A stretch of 64,000 bases of DNA from UBA11574 sp963752565 (GCA_963752565.1 CAVVZC010000004.1:20571-84570), one strand, 5' to 3'; shown: positions 27,090 through 35,611, numbered from the stretch's first letter. Numbers and translations: made by a program. Notes: generated from the letters alone by a model not told the origin.

Positions 27090-27269
27090 CTGGAATTTGA
27101 ACGGGTTGGAGGCTTTCATATGCAAGTTGAGCTTAGCGAAATCCCGTTTACGGGGGCACTTCAGGGCGAAGCCATCCCGCCAAGGCGGGATTGCGAGCCC
27201 TTAATAACGCAGCTCGAAGATCCCGCTTATTGCGGGGAGATGAAAGCCTCCGGCTCGTGCAAATTTCAG
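27090..27269. repeat. MITE-like palindromic element between oleB and hemA
   Basis: 180 bp with imperfect 30-bp terminal inverted repeats (25 of 30 matching by eye), the inner 12 bp perfect: GGAGGCTTTCAT at 27108-27119 and its complement at 27240-27251. The interior holds a perfect 18-bp palindrome ATCCCGCCAAGGCGGGAT. No open frame. Confidence 0.75.
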
Positions 27270-27273
27270 GATA

Positions 27274-28551
27274 CTATTCATCAAGCTTAAACAGCTTTCG
27301 GGTAACGTCGAGATAAACGGACTTGTCCTGGTGTCGTCCATTGCTTTTTAGCAGCATCGTGGGATCATGAAGTATTTTATTGACCATTGCATCCGTCATT
27401 CTGTTGATGGCCATGATGTCGTCAGCCGAGAGATGCCTTGCTGTATGCAGCGTTTTTTTTAATTCTCCTTTGGCTATTTCCTCGATTTTTTTTCTCAATT
27501 CAACAATCGTCGGTATTACATCCAGGCTTTCGTACCAGTGCCGGAAGCTGATCACGGCCTCATCAACGATTCTTTCTCCTTTTATCGCTTCCTTGTTGCG
27601 ATCCTTGACATTTTCATCAACAATTCCTTCGAGGTCATCAATATCATAAACATATGAATTGGTAAGCCGGTTGATTTCCGGATCTATATCACGAGGAACA
27701 GCAATGTCGATAAAGAAAAGGGGGCGATTGCGACGCCGGCGTGCGATTCCTTTGACATGATTTCGAGTCACCACGTAATCGGGAGAACCGGTTGAGCTGA
27801 TGATGATATCTACCTGTTGTAAAGCGTCCTCAATTTCATCGAATCGGATCGCCTGCCCCTTAAATTTCTTGGCCAGGTCGACGCCGCTCTCAAACGTTCT
27901 ATTGGCAACCAGGATATCCTCTGCCCTGTTTCGAATCAGGTGTTCCACCGCCAGCTCCGCCATTTCACCGGCGCCGATAAGCAGCACTTTTTTTCCTTCA
28001 AAGGTTCCGAAAATTTTTCGACCCAGCTCAATGGCCGCATAACTGATGGACACTGCATGATCTCCGATCCCGGTTTCAGTCCGAATCCGTTTGGCCACGA
28101 AAAAAGTGCGATGGAGCAATTTGTTCAAAAGAACACCGGAGGTCTTTGTTGTGGTGGCCATTTGATAGGCTTCTTTTATCTGTCCCAGGATCTGTGGCTC
28201 TCCCACCACCATGGAATCAAGACTGGCGGCAACCCTGAATACATGCCGGACGGCATCATCACCTTCATGAATATAGAGGGATTTTTCAAATCCGGAAACC
28301 GGAAGATGTTTTAATTTAGAAAGAAAATCTTTAACTTCATCCACCGCGTTCGTTTTGTCCTGGACCTTCATGAGAACTTCCACACGATTACAAGTGGAAA
28401 AAAGCATCACTTCACGGATAGACGGAAGTTCCTTAAACGCTTTGAGAGCAACGGATGTCTCATCCTTTGAGATGGTAAGGCATTCTCTCAGCGCCACCGG
28501 TGCTGTTTTATGATTCAATCCCAGTAATACGATGTCCAACATACTTCCCAT
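27274..28551 (-). CDS. hemA: Glutamyl-tRNA reductase
   Basis: 425 residues. LGLNHKTAPVALRE, then the catalytic C54 in FSTCNRVEV, NADPH-binding VLLIGAGEMAELA (about 190-203), and STGSPDYVVT; the C-terminal dimerisation helices follow. The enzyme reduces Glu-tRNA to glutamate-1-semialdehyde, first step of the C5 haem/sirohaem route, in the cytoplasm. It starts 8 nt after the ccsA stop; an internal ATG at 28542 (MLDIVLLGLNH) is an alternative and closer to the family start. It is the last gene of the cluster precorrin-2 dehydrogenase, ccsA, hemA. Confidence 0.96.
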   Translation of the reverse strand: MGSMLDIVLLGLNHKTAPVALRECLTISKDETSVALKAFKELPSIREVMLFSTCNRVEVLMKVQDKTNAVDEVKDFLSKLKHLPVSGFEKSLYIHEGDDAVRHVFRVAASLDSMVVGEPQILGQIKEAYQMATTTKTSGVLLNKLLHRTFFVAKRIRTETGIGDHAVSISYAAIELGRKIFGTFEGKKVLLIGAGEMAELAVEHLIRNRAEDILVANRTFESGVDLAKKFKGQAIRFDEIEDALQQVDIIISSTGSPDYVVTRNHVKGIARRRRNRPLFFIDIAVPRDIDPEINRLTNSYVYDIDDLEGIVDENVKDRNKEAIKGERIVDEAVISFRHWYESLDVIPTIVELRKKIEEIAKGELKKTLHTARHLSADDIMAINRMTDAMVNKILHDPTMLLKSNGRHQDKSVYLDVTRKLFKLDE

Positions 28552-28559
28552 AATTCCAT

Positions 28560-29381
28560 TTACATCCTGGTAAAATCTCCGTGATGACCCTTTAAGAAAA
28601 AGTTAACCCCTAAAAACGTAAATAAGATGACAGCGAAACCGATGATGGCCATAATTGCCGCCCGGCGTCCCCGCCATCCAACAGTGAGACGCTGGTGAAG
28701 AAGGACGGCATACAGGATCCAGGTAATGCCGGACCATACTTCTTTGGGATCCCAGCTCCAGAATCTTCCCCAGACCGATTTGGCATATATTAAACCGGTG
28801 ATCAGCCCAAAAGTCAGCATGGTAAAACCGGTGACAATGCATGCATACCCGGTATTGTCAAGTAGTTCCAAGGATGGAAGTCGTTTGAAAAAGAAACCGC
28901 GTTGTTTGGACTTAATGGCATTCTCCTGTAAGAGATACAAGAGCCCGACGCCGCAGGCCAGGGCCAATGCCGCTTCCCCGATAAAGATCGCAACGACGTG
29001 TGTAACAAGCCACAAATTGTTAAGAAGATTACCGGTTTCTCTCGGCACATTCGGCAGACGGGCAGCAATGACCATCACAAACGTAATTAGGGGAGCGGCA
29101 TAAATTCCCAGAATCTTGAGACGATATCTGTCTTGAAATAGCAGAAAAACACCGGCGATGGTCCAGCCTGCCAATGAGAGTGTTTCATGAAGGTTACTGA
29201 CAGGAAAGTGTCCGGACTGAACAAATCGATAACCCATTTCCAACGTATGGCACAAAAATCCGGTTGCCAGGAGGTAAAAACCGGTTTTCTGAAGGTAATC
29301 TTTTTGAAGAAAAAGATAAATAAGATATCCGATAGTGCTCAACATGTAAAATATAATGACAATAAGAAATATAGGTTCCAC
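28560..29381 (-). CDS. ccsA: CcsA/HemX-type cytochrome c assembly membrane protein
   Basis: 273 residues with eight membrane helices. The signature WGRFWSWDPKEVWSGITW (about 205-222) is the tryptophan-rich WWD region that binds haem, and conserved histidines lie in FLCHTLEMG, VTHVVA and LLHQRL. The family is CcsA/ResC (system II cytochrome c maturation) and the HemX type, often beside hemA. A system II CcsA would attach haem to periplasmic cytochromes such as the c3 encoded at 17 kb. No CcsB/ResB partner is visible here, so a HemX-like role remains possible. Confidence 0.9.
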   Translation of the reverse strand: MEPIFLIVIIFYMLSTIGYLIYLFLQKDYLQKTGFYLLATGFLCHTLEMGYRFVQSGHFPVSNLHETLSLAGWTIAGVFLLFQDRYRLKILGIYAAPLITFVMVIAARLPNVPRETGNLLNNLWLVTHVVAIFIGEAALALACGVGLLYLLQENAIKSKQRGFFFKRLPSLELLDNTGYACIVTGFTMLTFGLITGLIYAKSVWGRFWSWDPKEVWSGITWILYAVLLHQRLTVGWRGRRAAIMAIIGFAVILFTFLGVNFFLKGHHGDFTRM

Positions 29382-29418
29382 TTATTCAATCCTTTGTGAA
29401 TCTGTTGATCCATCCCCG

Positions 29419-29441
29419 ATAAAATCGTGTAACGATTTTAT
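29419..29441. repeat. Perfect hairpin between ccsA and the upstream dehydrogenase gene
   Basis: ATAAAATCG-TGTAA-CGATTTTAT, a 9-bp stem, followed by GCGGCTATGCCGC (a second small hairpin). On the minus strand it lies between the end of the precorrin-2 dehydrogenase gene and ccsA. No T-run typical of a terminator. Confidence 0.5.
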
Positions 29442-29530
29442 GTAACGCGGCTATGCCGCTCAGTCTGGCGAAAGGCTAAAAATCTTATCCCCTTAGCACC
29501 GCACTTTCGCTTTAAAAAAGATCTTATCTA

Positions 29531-30223
29531 TTATTTGAATTCATCCCGTCCTTCAAGCAGCGGGGGATTCAAATTTAATGATTCCAATTCATACCCTTCA
29601 CCTAAAATTTCATGAAGCAATGAATTGATACTATCGGTATCGCCGTCTTTAAGCATTTGAAGGAGATCCCTTTCGATCAACTGTTCAAAAAGATGCTTAT
29701 GTGCCTCGGGCTCGTGGTCGTGGTTTAAAAGTTTTTTGCGGATTGTGCCCATCAGATTCAAAAATTCAGAATATTCGTCCCCAAATTCTTTTTCAAGATG
29801 TTTGCGCAGTCTTTTGGCAAACGCAGGACTTTTACCTGAGGTCGATATTGCAATAATCAAATCCCCCCGGTTTACAATAGACGGAAGGATGAAATTACAT
29901 GCTTTAGGACGATCTGCAATATTGCACAATAAGCCACGGCGTTCAGCCTCAGCATGTATTTTAAGGTTCAATTCCTGGTTATCGGTAGCGCCGATAACCA
30001 GGAATTGATCATCAAGATCAGCGGTTTGAAAAGGCCTTTCTTTAAGTTTTATCACGCCATTATTTGAAAGTTGGTGCAACTTTTCGGTGGCATCAAGACT
30101 GACAACCGTTACATTTGCACCACATGATATCAGCGTCAAAACCTTGCGGGTACCCACAGATCCGCCACCGATCACCAGACAATTTCTATTTTTTATATCA
30201 AGATTTATGGGATAATATCTCAT
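29531..30223 (-). CDS. Precorrin-2 dehydrogenase / sirohydrochlorin ferrochelatase (CysG N-terminal type)
   Basis: 230 residues. The NAD-binding motif CLVIGGGSVGTRKV (14-27) and CNIADRPKACNFILPSIVNRGDLIIAISTSGKSPAFAKRLR (about 95-138) are the SirC/Met8/CysG-N signature, including the conserved Asp in NIADRP region and TSGKSP. The enzyme oxidises precorrin-2 to sirohydrochlorin for sirohaem, the cofactor of dissimilatory sulfite reductase, or for the alternative haem route. It is longer than the minimal SirC because of an acidic C-terminal tail. It heads the cluster with ccsA and hemA. Confidence 0.92.
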   Translation of the reverse strand: MRYYPINLDIKNRNCLVIGGGSVGTRKVLTLISCGANVTVVSLDATEKLHQLSNNGVIKLKERPFQTADLDDQFLVIGATDNQELNLKIHAEAERRGLLCNIADRPKACNFILPSIVNRGDLIIAISTSGKSPAFAKRLRKHLEKEFGDEYSEFLNLMGTIRKKLLNHDHEPEAHKHLFEQLIERDLLQMLKDGDTDSINSLLHEILGEGYELESLNLNPPLLEGRDEFK

Positions 30224-30257
30224 GTTTCAAATTTGATGAGCTCTTAAAAAGTCAAAA

Positions 30258-30388
30258 TTGAGACGGCAAAGTAAAAAGTTCAAGTTCAAGGCGTCGCGAA
30301 TTTTGTGGAATGAGGCGTACTTATGTGCGCCACAGTGAACACGAAATGAAGCGCAACGCAGAAATTGGATTTTTTACGAAGCCGTCAA
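30258..30388. repeat. Short palindromic element with GACGGC ends
   Basis: 131 bp. The left arm GAGACGGCAAAGTAAAAAGT and the complement of the right end (TTGACGGCTTCGTAAAAAAT) match in most positions. The interior has further palindromic pieces (GGCGTACTTATGTGCGCC). The right end supplies the TGA stop of the adjacent metallo-beta-lactamase-fold gene. Confidence 0.65.
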
Positions 30389-31170
30389 ATATCTATGGTC
30401 ATCAAATCCTCAGCCAGAACCAATGGACCGGAATACGTTTTGCGACACTCTTTTTTCACATCCACCTGGTCGCATTCAGGATAAAAATGCGTTAGAACCA
30501 GTTTGCGAACATTTGCCCTTTTCGCAATTTCACCGGCCAGAGAAGGCGTAAGATGCCCTTTTACCTTCAATTCATCGGGAAGCGCAGACTCACAGATTAA
30601 AAGATCTGCATCTTTGGAAAGCATCACCAGATTATCTGAAAAATCCGTATCACCGGAATAGACGACAGATACCCCGTCCGGACCGGTGATTCGGTATGCA
30701 ATGCTCTCCGGATTGTGTTCCACCGGAATCGATTCCACCTTAAAATCATCAAACCGACGCATGTCATGATGGGTATTGTCGAGTTCAATGATTTTTAAAA
30801 GATCGGGATCGAGTTCGATCCAATGACCATAAACAAATTTCAAGTTTTCATAAAATTTTAACAATCCGTTTCCAGCCACCAATGTCAACGGCTCTTTACG
30901 GCGGCTCCCGTCAGGATATTTATTGGAAAACAAAAACGGAACCAATTCACCGGTATGATCCGGATGAAAATGACTGTAAAAAAGAAAGGAAACATCGTAA
31001 ATTTCAACGCCGGCTTCCAGAAGCCTGCGCATTGTACCGGCTCCGGAATCAAAAAGTAGGATGTTGTCATCTGTTCTCATGAGCACGGAACAGGAACTTC
31101 TTTTGAGCGAGGGGACACATGTGCCGGAGCCGAGGATGGTGACAGACAGCTTGTTATGATTCGAAATCAT
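30385..31170 (-). CDS. Metallo-beta-lactamase-fold hydrolase, RNase Z-like
   Basis: 261 residues. LGSGTCVPSLKRSSCSVLM at the start and zinc motif FYSHFHPDHTGEL (about 66-78), later VVYSGDTDFSDN and LTHFYPE, fit the ElaC/RNase Z-type group. There is no clear RNase Z exosite arm, so it may act on another phosphodiester or small molecule. It overlaps the upstream DHH gene by 4 nt (ATGA), suggesting a joint role in nucleic-acid or nucleotide turnover. The stop codon falls at the end of the repeat element. Confidence 0.85.
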   Translation of the reverse strand: MISNHNKLSVTILGSGTCVPSLKRSSCSVLMRTDDNILLFDSGAGTMRRLLEAGVEIYDVSFLFYSHFHPDHTGELVPFLFSNKYPDGSRRKEPLTLVAGNGLLKFYENLKFVYGHWIELDPDLLKIIELDNTHHDMRRFDDFKVESIPVEHNPESIAYRITGPDGVSVVYSGDTDFSDNLVMLSKDADLLICESALPDELKVKGHLTPSLAGEIAKRANVRKLVLTHFYPECDQVDVKKECRKTYSGPLVLAEDLMTIDI

Positions 31171-32156
31171 TTCTTTCCTGCTCTTTTTTCAACCCGATGG
31201 ATGATCCATCTTAAAAGCTTTTTATCATTTTGATAATCGACCTCGACCTTCAGCTTTTCAAGGGGAATTTCAGCACGTGCCGCACCCTTATGACCACCGG
31301 CGGAACCGAGTTCACCGAAACTCTCTTTGGCAACTTTTCCTGCATCTTTACGAAGCCCGTCGTTTCTGAAAATAAGGATCAGTTTATTGCCATATAAACC
31401 TGCAACGATGCTCCAGTCAACAGAACTTATTTTCATAAAAAAATCTGCGAGTAACACGCAGACATCAGGGTTTACCACAGAACCAACATAAGAAAATGCA
31501 CGTCCTTTACGAACCCGCTTATTGGCAAGAGCAATTTCAAAATATTTTAAAAAATCGAGTCTGAGTTCTGATCGCTCAATCTTGTTCACAAGGTTAAGGT
31601 TGGCATGACGGTAAAGAAATTGAAAGGCCCTGACATCTTCAATTAAGGTTTGACGCACAAAATTTTCTGTATCTGTTTTAATGGCATAAAACAGACCGGT
31701 GGCAAGCTTTTTAGACGGTTTGATTTTTGCCGCTCTTAAGTACTCGGTCATGATGCTGGCAGTGGCGCCGTATTTGGAGCGAATGTCCAGGAATGAAGCA
31801 TGAACGACCGTTTCAGGATGATGGTCGATAATGACATCTATTGTAAAACTTAAAAATATTTCATGATGATCCGGCTGTGAATCGACCAACACAACACGGG
31901 TGAAATGCTCTTTAACAATGTTTTTAACCGGAACAAGATTCACTCCCAACAAGCGAATCATCGTGATGTTGTCCGGACGTTTAATAACATTGATGTTGGA
32001 TATGGTCACACCCGTGACCCTTCTCCAGAGCAGTCTTTTAACCGCCATAGCGCTGGCAATGGCATCCGGATCGGCATTAATCACAATGAGAACATGATCA
32101 TCGTGTGAAAACTGATCATAAAACCGTCTTAATTTTTCGGTGTTCGATATTGTCAT
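31167..32156 (-). CDS. DHH-DHHA1 phosphoesterase (NrnA/RecJ-like)
   Basis: 329 residues. Motif I INADPDAIASA (27-37), motif II VLVDSQPDHHE, DHH motif VIIDHHPET (about 110-118) and the DHHA1 signature GSAGGHKGAARAEIP (about 290-304). The family includes NrnA nanoRNase/pAp phosphatase and c-di-AMP phosphodiesterases; which substrate applies cannot be told. Cytoplasmic. It begins the unit that continues into the metallo-beta-lactamase gene, and lies divergent to the ATP synthase operon with a 215-bp gap. Confidence 0.87.
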   Translation of the reverse strand: MTISNTEKLRRFYDQFSHDDHVLIVINADPDAIASAMAVKRLLWRRVTGVTISNINVIKRPDNITMIRLLGVNLVPVKNIVKEHFTRVVLVDSQPDHHEIFLSFTIDVIIDHHPETVVHASFLDIRSKYGATASIMTEYLRAAKIKPSKKLATGLFYAIKTDTENFVRQTLIEDVRAFQFLYRHANLNLVNKIERSELRLDFLKYFEIALANKRVRKGRAFSYVGSVVNPDVCVLLADFFMKISSVDWSIVAGLYGNKLILIFRNDGLRKDAGKVAKESFGELGSAGGHKGAARAEIPLEKLKVEVDYQNDKKLLRWIIHRVEKRAGKK

Positions 32157-32266
32157 TCAACTGGCCTCGCTAAATTTATTAAAATATATTACAAATTAAG
32201 TTTATGCAATAATACATTTTTTTATTTGGCATTAGATTGCGCCATCCAAAAAATATCACATACTGC

Positions 32267-32296
32267 TTGACAGTTTAGATTATTATCTGCTATCTG
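32267..32296 (+). promoter_or_regulatory. Candidate sigma-70 promoter for the ATP synthase operon
   Basis: TTGACA at 32267-32272 (perfect -35), 18-bp spacer, TATCTG at 32291-32296. It lies about 75 nt before atpZ. Confidence 0.45.
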
Positions 32297-32371
32297 ACTA
32301 TCGTCCTTTAAATAGCATTTTATAAAATGCTAAAACAATGCAACAAATACAAGCAATTATAGATAGGCGCA

Positions 32372-32653
32372 ATGCCGAGAAAGAGAAAGATTTTCGACTA
32401 TAAAAGAGACCGCCCCTGGGTCGAAAATCTTTACATTGTAACACAACTGGGCCTTACGATGGCCGGTTGCATTGCCTTTTGTTTTTTTGTTGGATTATAC
32501 CTCGACAGATGGTTGGGAACCAAAGGCATTTTTATAACCATCTTTATCATTTTGGGTGTTATCGGAGGCGCTAACGTAGTATATCGTCAAATCCTCGAGA
32601 TAATCGAACAGAAGGAAAATGATAAAACAAATTCCGAGAATGGAAGGGGTTAG
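32372..32653 (+). CDS. atpZ: AtpZ/AtpQ-type small membrane protein of ATP synthase operon
   Basis: 93 residues with two membrane helices (about 29-49 and 53-75), starting MPRKRKIFDYKRDRPW. The pattern of a first helix with FCFFVGLYLDRWLGTKG matches the AtpZ/F0F1-ATPase subunit family (Pfam ATPase_gene1), which assists assembly or Mg2+/ion uptake with AtpI. First gene of the F0 operon; it overlaps atpI by 35 nt. Confidence 0.85.
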   Translation: MPRKRKIFDYKRDRPWVENLYIVTQLGLTMAGCIAFCFFVGLYLDRWLGTKGIFITIFIILGVIGGANVVYRQILEIIEQKENDKTNSENGRG

Positions 32654-33026
32654 ACAAGCCCAAAAAAGATATTGTTCCACAGCAATTACAGTGGCAATTT
32701 TCGCAGGATTTCTTTTTATCCTGGCTGGTCAAGAGCCTGTTGGCAAAGGCTTGATTCTGGGTACTGTTTTCAGTATTGTCAATTTCATTTTAATGGGAGA
32801 AACCCTTCCCCACAGAATTGGAAAATCAAAAGGTAAAACCTTTTTGGTAGCCCTAGGTTCAATATATTTTAGATATATAATTTTGGCGATACCGCTTATT
32901 ATGGCTATTAAATTTGATCAATTTGATCTTTTTGCCGTAATTATTGGTATCTTTCTGGTCCAGCTTTTTATAATTTTTGATCATTTATTTAGTTATATAT
33001 CTTCAACCCGCAGAAAACAATATTAG
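32619..33026 (+). CDS. atpI: ATP synthase subunit I
   Basis: 135 residues with four hydrophobic helices, LFILAGQEPVGKGLILGTVFSIVNFILMG in the middle. AtpI helps assemble the c ring. Start 32619 has AGAAGGA upstream; a second ATG at 32640 would shorten the overlap with atpZ from 35 to 14 nt. Standard place in the operon, directly before the a subunit. Confidence 0.82.
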   Translation: MIKQIPRMEGVRQAQKRYCSTAITVAIFAGFLFILAGQEPVGKGLILGTVFSIVNFILMGETLPHRIGKSKGKTFLVALGSIYFRYIILAIPLIMAIKFDQFDLFAVIIGIFLVQLFIIFDHLFSYISSTRRKQY

Positions 33027-33039
33027 GGTAAAAGGTATT

Positions 33040-33711
33040 ATGCAAGACTTAGGTAAGATACATCAATTGATCATCCCTTTTATGGGGCGCGACATCATTT
33101 TTAATATTGATGTTATGATAATGACATGGATTGTGATCTCAGCGCTGCTTGTTTTCGGTTATTTTGCCACTCGTAAAGCAGGTATGCTGCCCGGACCGGT
33201 ACAGGTGTTGGGAGAACTGATTATAACACTGATTTATAACCTTACAGAAGACGCGCTGGAAGAACGTTCAAAGACGTATGCCCCCCTTATATGTGCTTTG
33301 TTCATGTTTTTGGTCACTTGCAACTGGATAGGGCTGTTTCCTCATATGCATGAACCGACCAAGGATCTTAATACGCCTTTAAGCCTCGGCATCATGGGGT
33401 TTTTTATTGCCCATTATGCTGGAATAAGAGCCAAGGGTCTTGGTGTGTATCTCAAAGAGTATTGTCATCCGATTTTTTTAATGGCACCGCTGAATGTGAT
33501 CGGAGAGCTTGCCAAGGTCGTTTCCATCTCCTTTCGTCTGTTTGGCAACATCATGGGCGGTTCGATCATTATCCTGGTAGTATCGTATCTGACTTATAGC
33601 ATTATTCTGCCACCGTTTCTTAATTTCTTTTTCGTGATTTTCATAGGTGCAATTCAGGCCTTTGTCTTTACGATGCTAACCCTTGTTTATATTTCAGTAC
33701 AGGTACATTAA
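33040..33711 (+). CDS. atpB: ATP synthase F0 subunit a
   Basis: 223 residues from ATG 33040 (MQDLGKIHQLIIPFMG). The essential Arg of the half-channel is in VSISFRLFGNIMGGSII (helix 5 region), and the C-terminal helix reads FIGAIQAFVFTMLTLVYIS. Forms the ion channel facing the c ring in the inner membrane. It is 3 nt before the fused c gene. Length is normal. Confidence 0.94.
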   Translation: MQDLGKIHQLIIPFMGRDIIFNIDVMIMTWIVISALLVFGYFATRKAGMLPGPVQVLGELIITLIYNLTEDALEERSKTYAPLICALFMFLVTCNWIGLFPHMHEPTKDLNTPLSLGIMGFFIAHYAGIRAKGLGVYLKEYCHPIFLMAPLNVIGELAKVVSISFRLFGNIMGGSIIILVVSYLTYSIILPPFLNFFFVIFIGAIQAFVFTMLTLVYISVQVH

Positions 33712-33714
33712 CAG

Positions 33715-34689
33715 ATGGCATATGACCTTCAAACATGGGTAAATGTTGCTGCTTTTGTCGGAGGCGGAATATGCATGGGTGTCGGCGCAATCGGGGCAGC
33801 AATTGGTGAGGGATATACAGCTGCGGAAGCCAATTTGGCCATATCGAGGAACAAAAAAATGGCCGGTGATATTTTTAAATCCATGCTGATTGGGCAGGCC
33901 ATTGCTGAGTCCGCTTCGATTTTTGCTCTGGTAATTGCAATGATATTGCTGTTTACGAAGTTTTCGGCAGTATCATGGGTAACGGTATCTGCTGTATTTT
34001 CAGCAGGGCTGGCCATGGGGTTTGGGGCCATTGGTTCCGGCATAGGCGCAGGTTTCCCGGCCGGGGCGGCCTGTACCGGCATGTCCCGACAGCCGGCCAT
34101 GACCGGCCGTTTAACGACCAACATGCTAATCGGTTCAGCGGTGTGCCAAACTCCATCTATTTTTGCATTGGTCGTATCTTTTATTTTATTATTTAGCAAC
34201 TTTTCCGCAATCCCGGTTTCACCCGGATGGGCGGCTATGCTGGGTGCAGGGCTTGCTATCGGATTGGGTGCCATAGGTTCGGGTATTGGTGGTGGTGTGG
34301 TTGCGGAATCCAGTTGCGAGGGCATAGCTCGACAGCCTTTAACCATTCAACCTGTGACCAATGTGATGCTTTTGGGTCAAGCAATTGCACAAACTCCAGC
34401 CATCTTGGGACTTTTAGTCAGCTTTATTCTGATATATAAGGGTTTTCCCGCAACAGACTCGCTCGCCCCCTCCATGGCTCTGCTGGGAGCGGGTATATGT
34501 ATGGGGGTTGGTGCTATTGGCCCCGGAATCGGTGAAGGCATAGCCTCCAGCGGCGGAGTAAAAGCGATAGCAAGGAACCAAGAGCTTATTGGAGTTATTA
34601 CCAGGTCGATGCTGGTGGGCATGGCTGTTGCCGAATCAACAGCGATATATTCAATGGTTATCGCCCTGGTTCTAATTTTTGTAGCGTAA
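33715..34689 (+). CDS. Four-fold fused ATP synthase c subunit (eight helices)
   Basis: 324 residues made of four c-subunit hairpins of about 80 residues. The TM1 motif GAIGxGIGxG recurs at 25-33, 105-113, 186-194 and 267-275. The ion-site positions differ: repeat 1 has E32 and E65-S66, repeat 2 A112 and Q145-T146, repeat 3 G193 and Q226-T227, repeat 4 E274 and E307-S308. So only the two outer repeats keep the carboxylate that carries the ion. A ring with fewer sites than hairpins would lower the ion:ATP ratio, as in V-type rotors and the fused c1 of Acetobacterium. It starts 3 nt after atpB and is followed by a normal c gene, so a mixed ring is likely. Fused c subunits are known in a few anaerobes and archaea; I do not recall this four-fold form with alternating loss. 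Confidence 0.93.
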   Translation: MAYDLQTWVNVAAFVGGGICMGVGAIGAAIGEGYTAAEANLAISRNKKMAGDIFKSMLIGQAIAESASIFALVIAMILLFTKFSAVSWVTVSAVFSAGLAMGFGAIGSGIGAGFPAGAACTGMSRQPAMTGRLTTNMLIGSAVCQTPSIFALVVSFILLFSNFSAIPVSPGWAAMLGAGLAIGLGAIGSGIGGGVVAESSCEGIARQPLTIQPVTNVMLLGQAIAQTPAILGLLVSFILIYKGFPATDSLAPSMALLGAGICMGVGAIGPGIGEGIASSGGVKAIARNQELIGVITRSMLVGMAVAESTAIYSMVIALVLIFVA

Positions 34690-34728
34690 TTTAATATAAA
34701 ATATAGCTAACGTTTTTAGGAGGATAAA

Positions 34729-34977
34729 ATGGCAATTGAAGGTGCAGATATTATTAAAGCAGCGGCTTTTATTGGAGCAGGTATTGCAATGGGGTTTGGC
34801 GCAATCGGCCCTGGTATAGGTGAAGGTCTGGTTGCCGCAAGAGCTTGTGAAGCAATCGGTAAAAACCCCAAAGAAGCAGGACTCTTGACCCGAACAATGC
34901 TGGTGGGCCAAGCAGTTGCCGAGTCAACCGGAATATATTCACTTGTTATTGCATTATTGCTTTTGTTTGTTGTATAA
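34729..34977 (+). CDS. atpE: ATP synthase F0 subunit c with two-carboxylate ion site
   Basis: 82 residues, one hairpin, with AGGAGG before the ATG. E32 in GPGIGEG and E65-S66 in GQAVAESTGIYS reproduce the two-carboxylate site described for the Na+-driven c ring of Fusobacterium nucleatum (E32/E65, with S66 as a further ligand). Typical Na+ rings have Q32 instead. Coupling to Na+ is plausible but H+ is not excluded. Second c gene of the operon, after the fused one. Confidence 0.94.
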   Translation: MAIEGADIIKAAAFIGAGIAMGFGAIGPGIGEGLVAARACEAIGKNPKEAGLLTRTMLVGQAVAESTGIYSLVIALLLLFVV

Positions 34978-35155
34978 GTCCTGTTTTAATATTTTTCGGC
35001 ATTATAGCCGAAATTAGGTTAACGAGAAGTGATTCTCTGACAAAAAGAATTAACGGGTTCCCCATTATTAGTGGTAGTTATATATGCTGCTGTCGATTCA
35101 GTCAGTCAGGGGTCTTTTATAATATTTTTATATGTAATCATTTGGAAGGCAGCCA

Positions 35156-35611
35156 ATGCATATCGCAAGCAATGTTGCTCTCATAAGTATAAACGCAACG
35201 TTATTTTTTCAGCTGATTTCATTTTTGATCTTTCTATTTGTTATCAACCGGCTTATGTTTCGTCCCCTACGAAATGTTATGGGTGAGAGGGATAACCATA
35301 TCGATAAGATCCAAAAAGATATTATTGACACAAAAAATGAGTTTGAGAGTTTGACAAACCAGCTTCAACAAAAGGAATCAGCTGTTAAAGATGACGCTTT
35401 TAACTTACAAAAAGAAATCGAAGATACGGGTAAGCAACAGGTTAATGAGATTCTTAATTCTGCTAGACAAGAGATTGAAACGTTAAAGGATAGAGCTCAA
35501 AAAGAAGTTGACACTCAGATATCTGAAGCTAGAAAGGATGTCATTAAGGAATCTGAAGCCCTGGCGGTCAGTATTATAGAAAAGGTGCTGGATCGGAGAC
35601 TGGTTCCATGA
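35156..35611 (+). CDS. ATP synthase F0 subunit b'
   Basis: 151 residues: one N-terminal membrane helix (FFQLISFLIFLFVINRLMFRP, about 17-37), then a long charged helix (to about 140), as for the peripheral stalk. The b/b' pair is usual in Desulfobacterota and phototrophs. Overlaps the next gene by 4 nt (ATGA). The 178-nt gap before it has no gene. Confidence 0.88.
   Translation: MHIASNVALISINATLFFQLISFLIFLFVINRLMFRPLRNVMGERDNHIDKIQKDIIDTKNEFESLTNQLQQKESAVKDDAFNLQKEIEDTGKQQVNEILNSARQEIETLKDRAQKEVDTQISEARKDVIKESEALAVSIIEKVLDRRLVP

Noticed and set aside
33729..34346. 205-codon open frame opposite the fused c gene
   Set aside because: It is the antisense of strongly biased Gly/Ala codons; it has no ribosome site and its product is a Pro/Ala-rich shadow.
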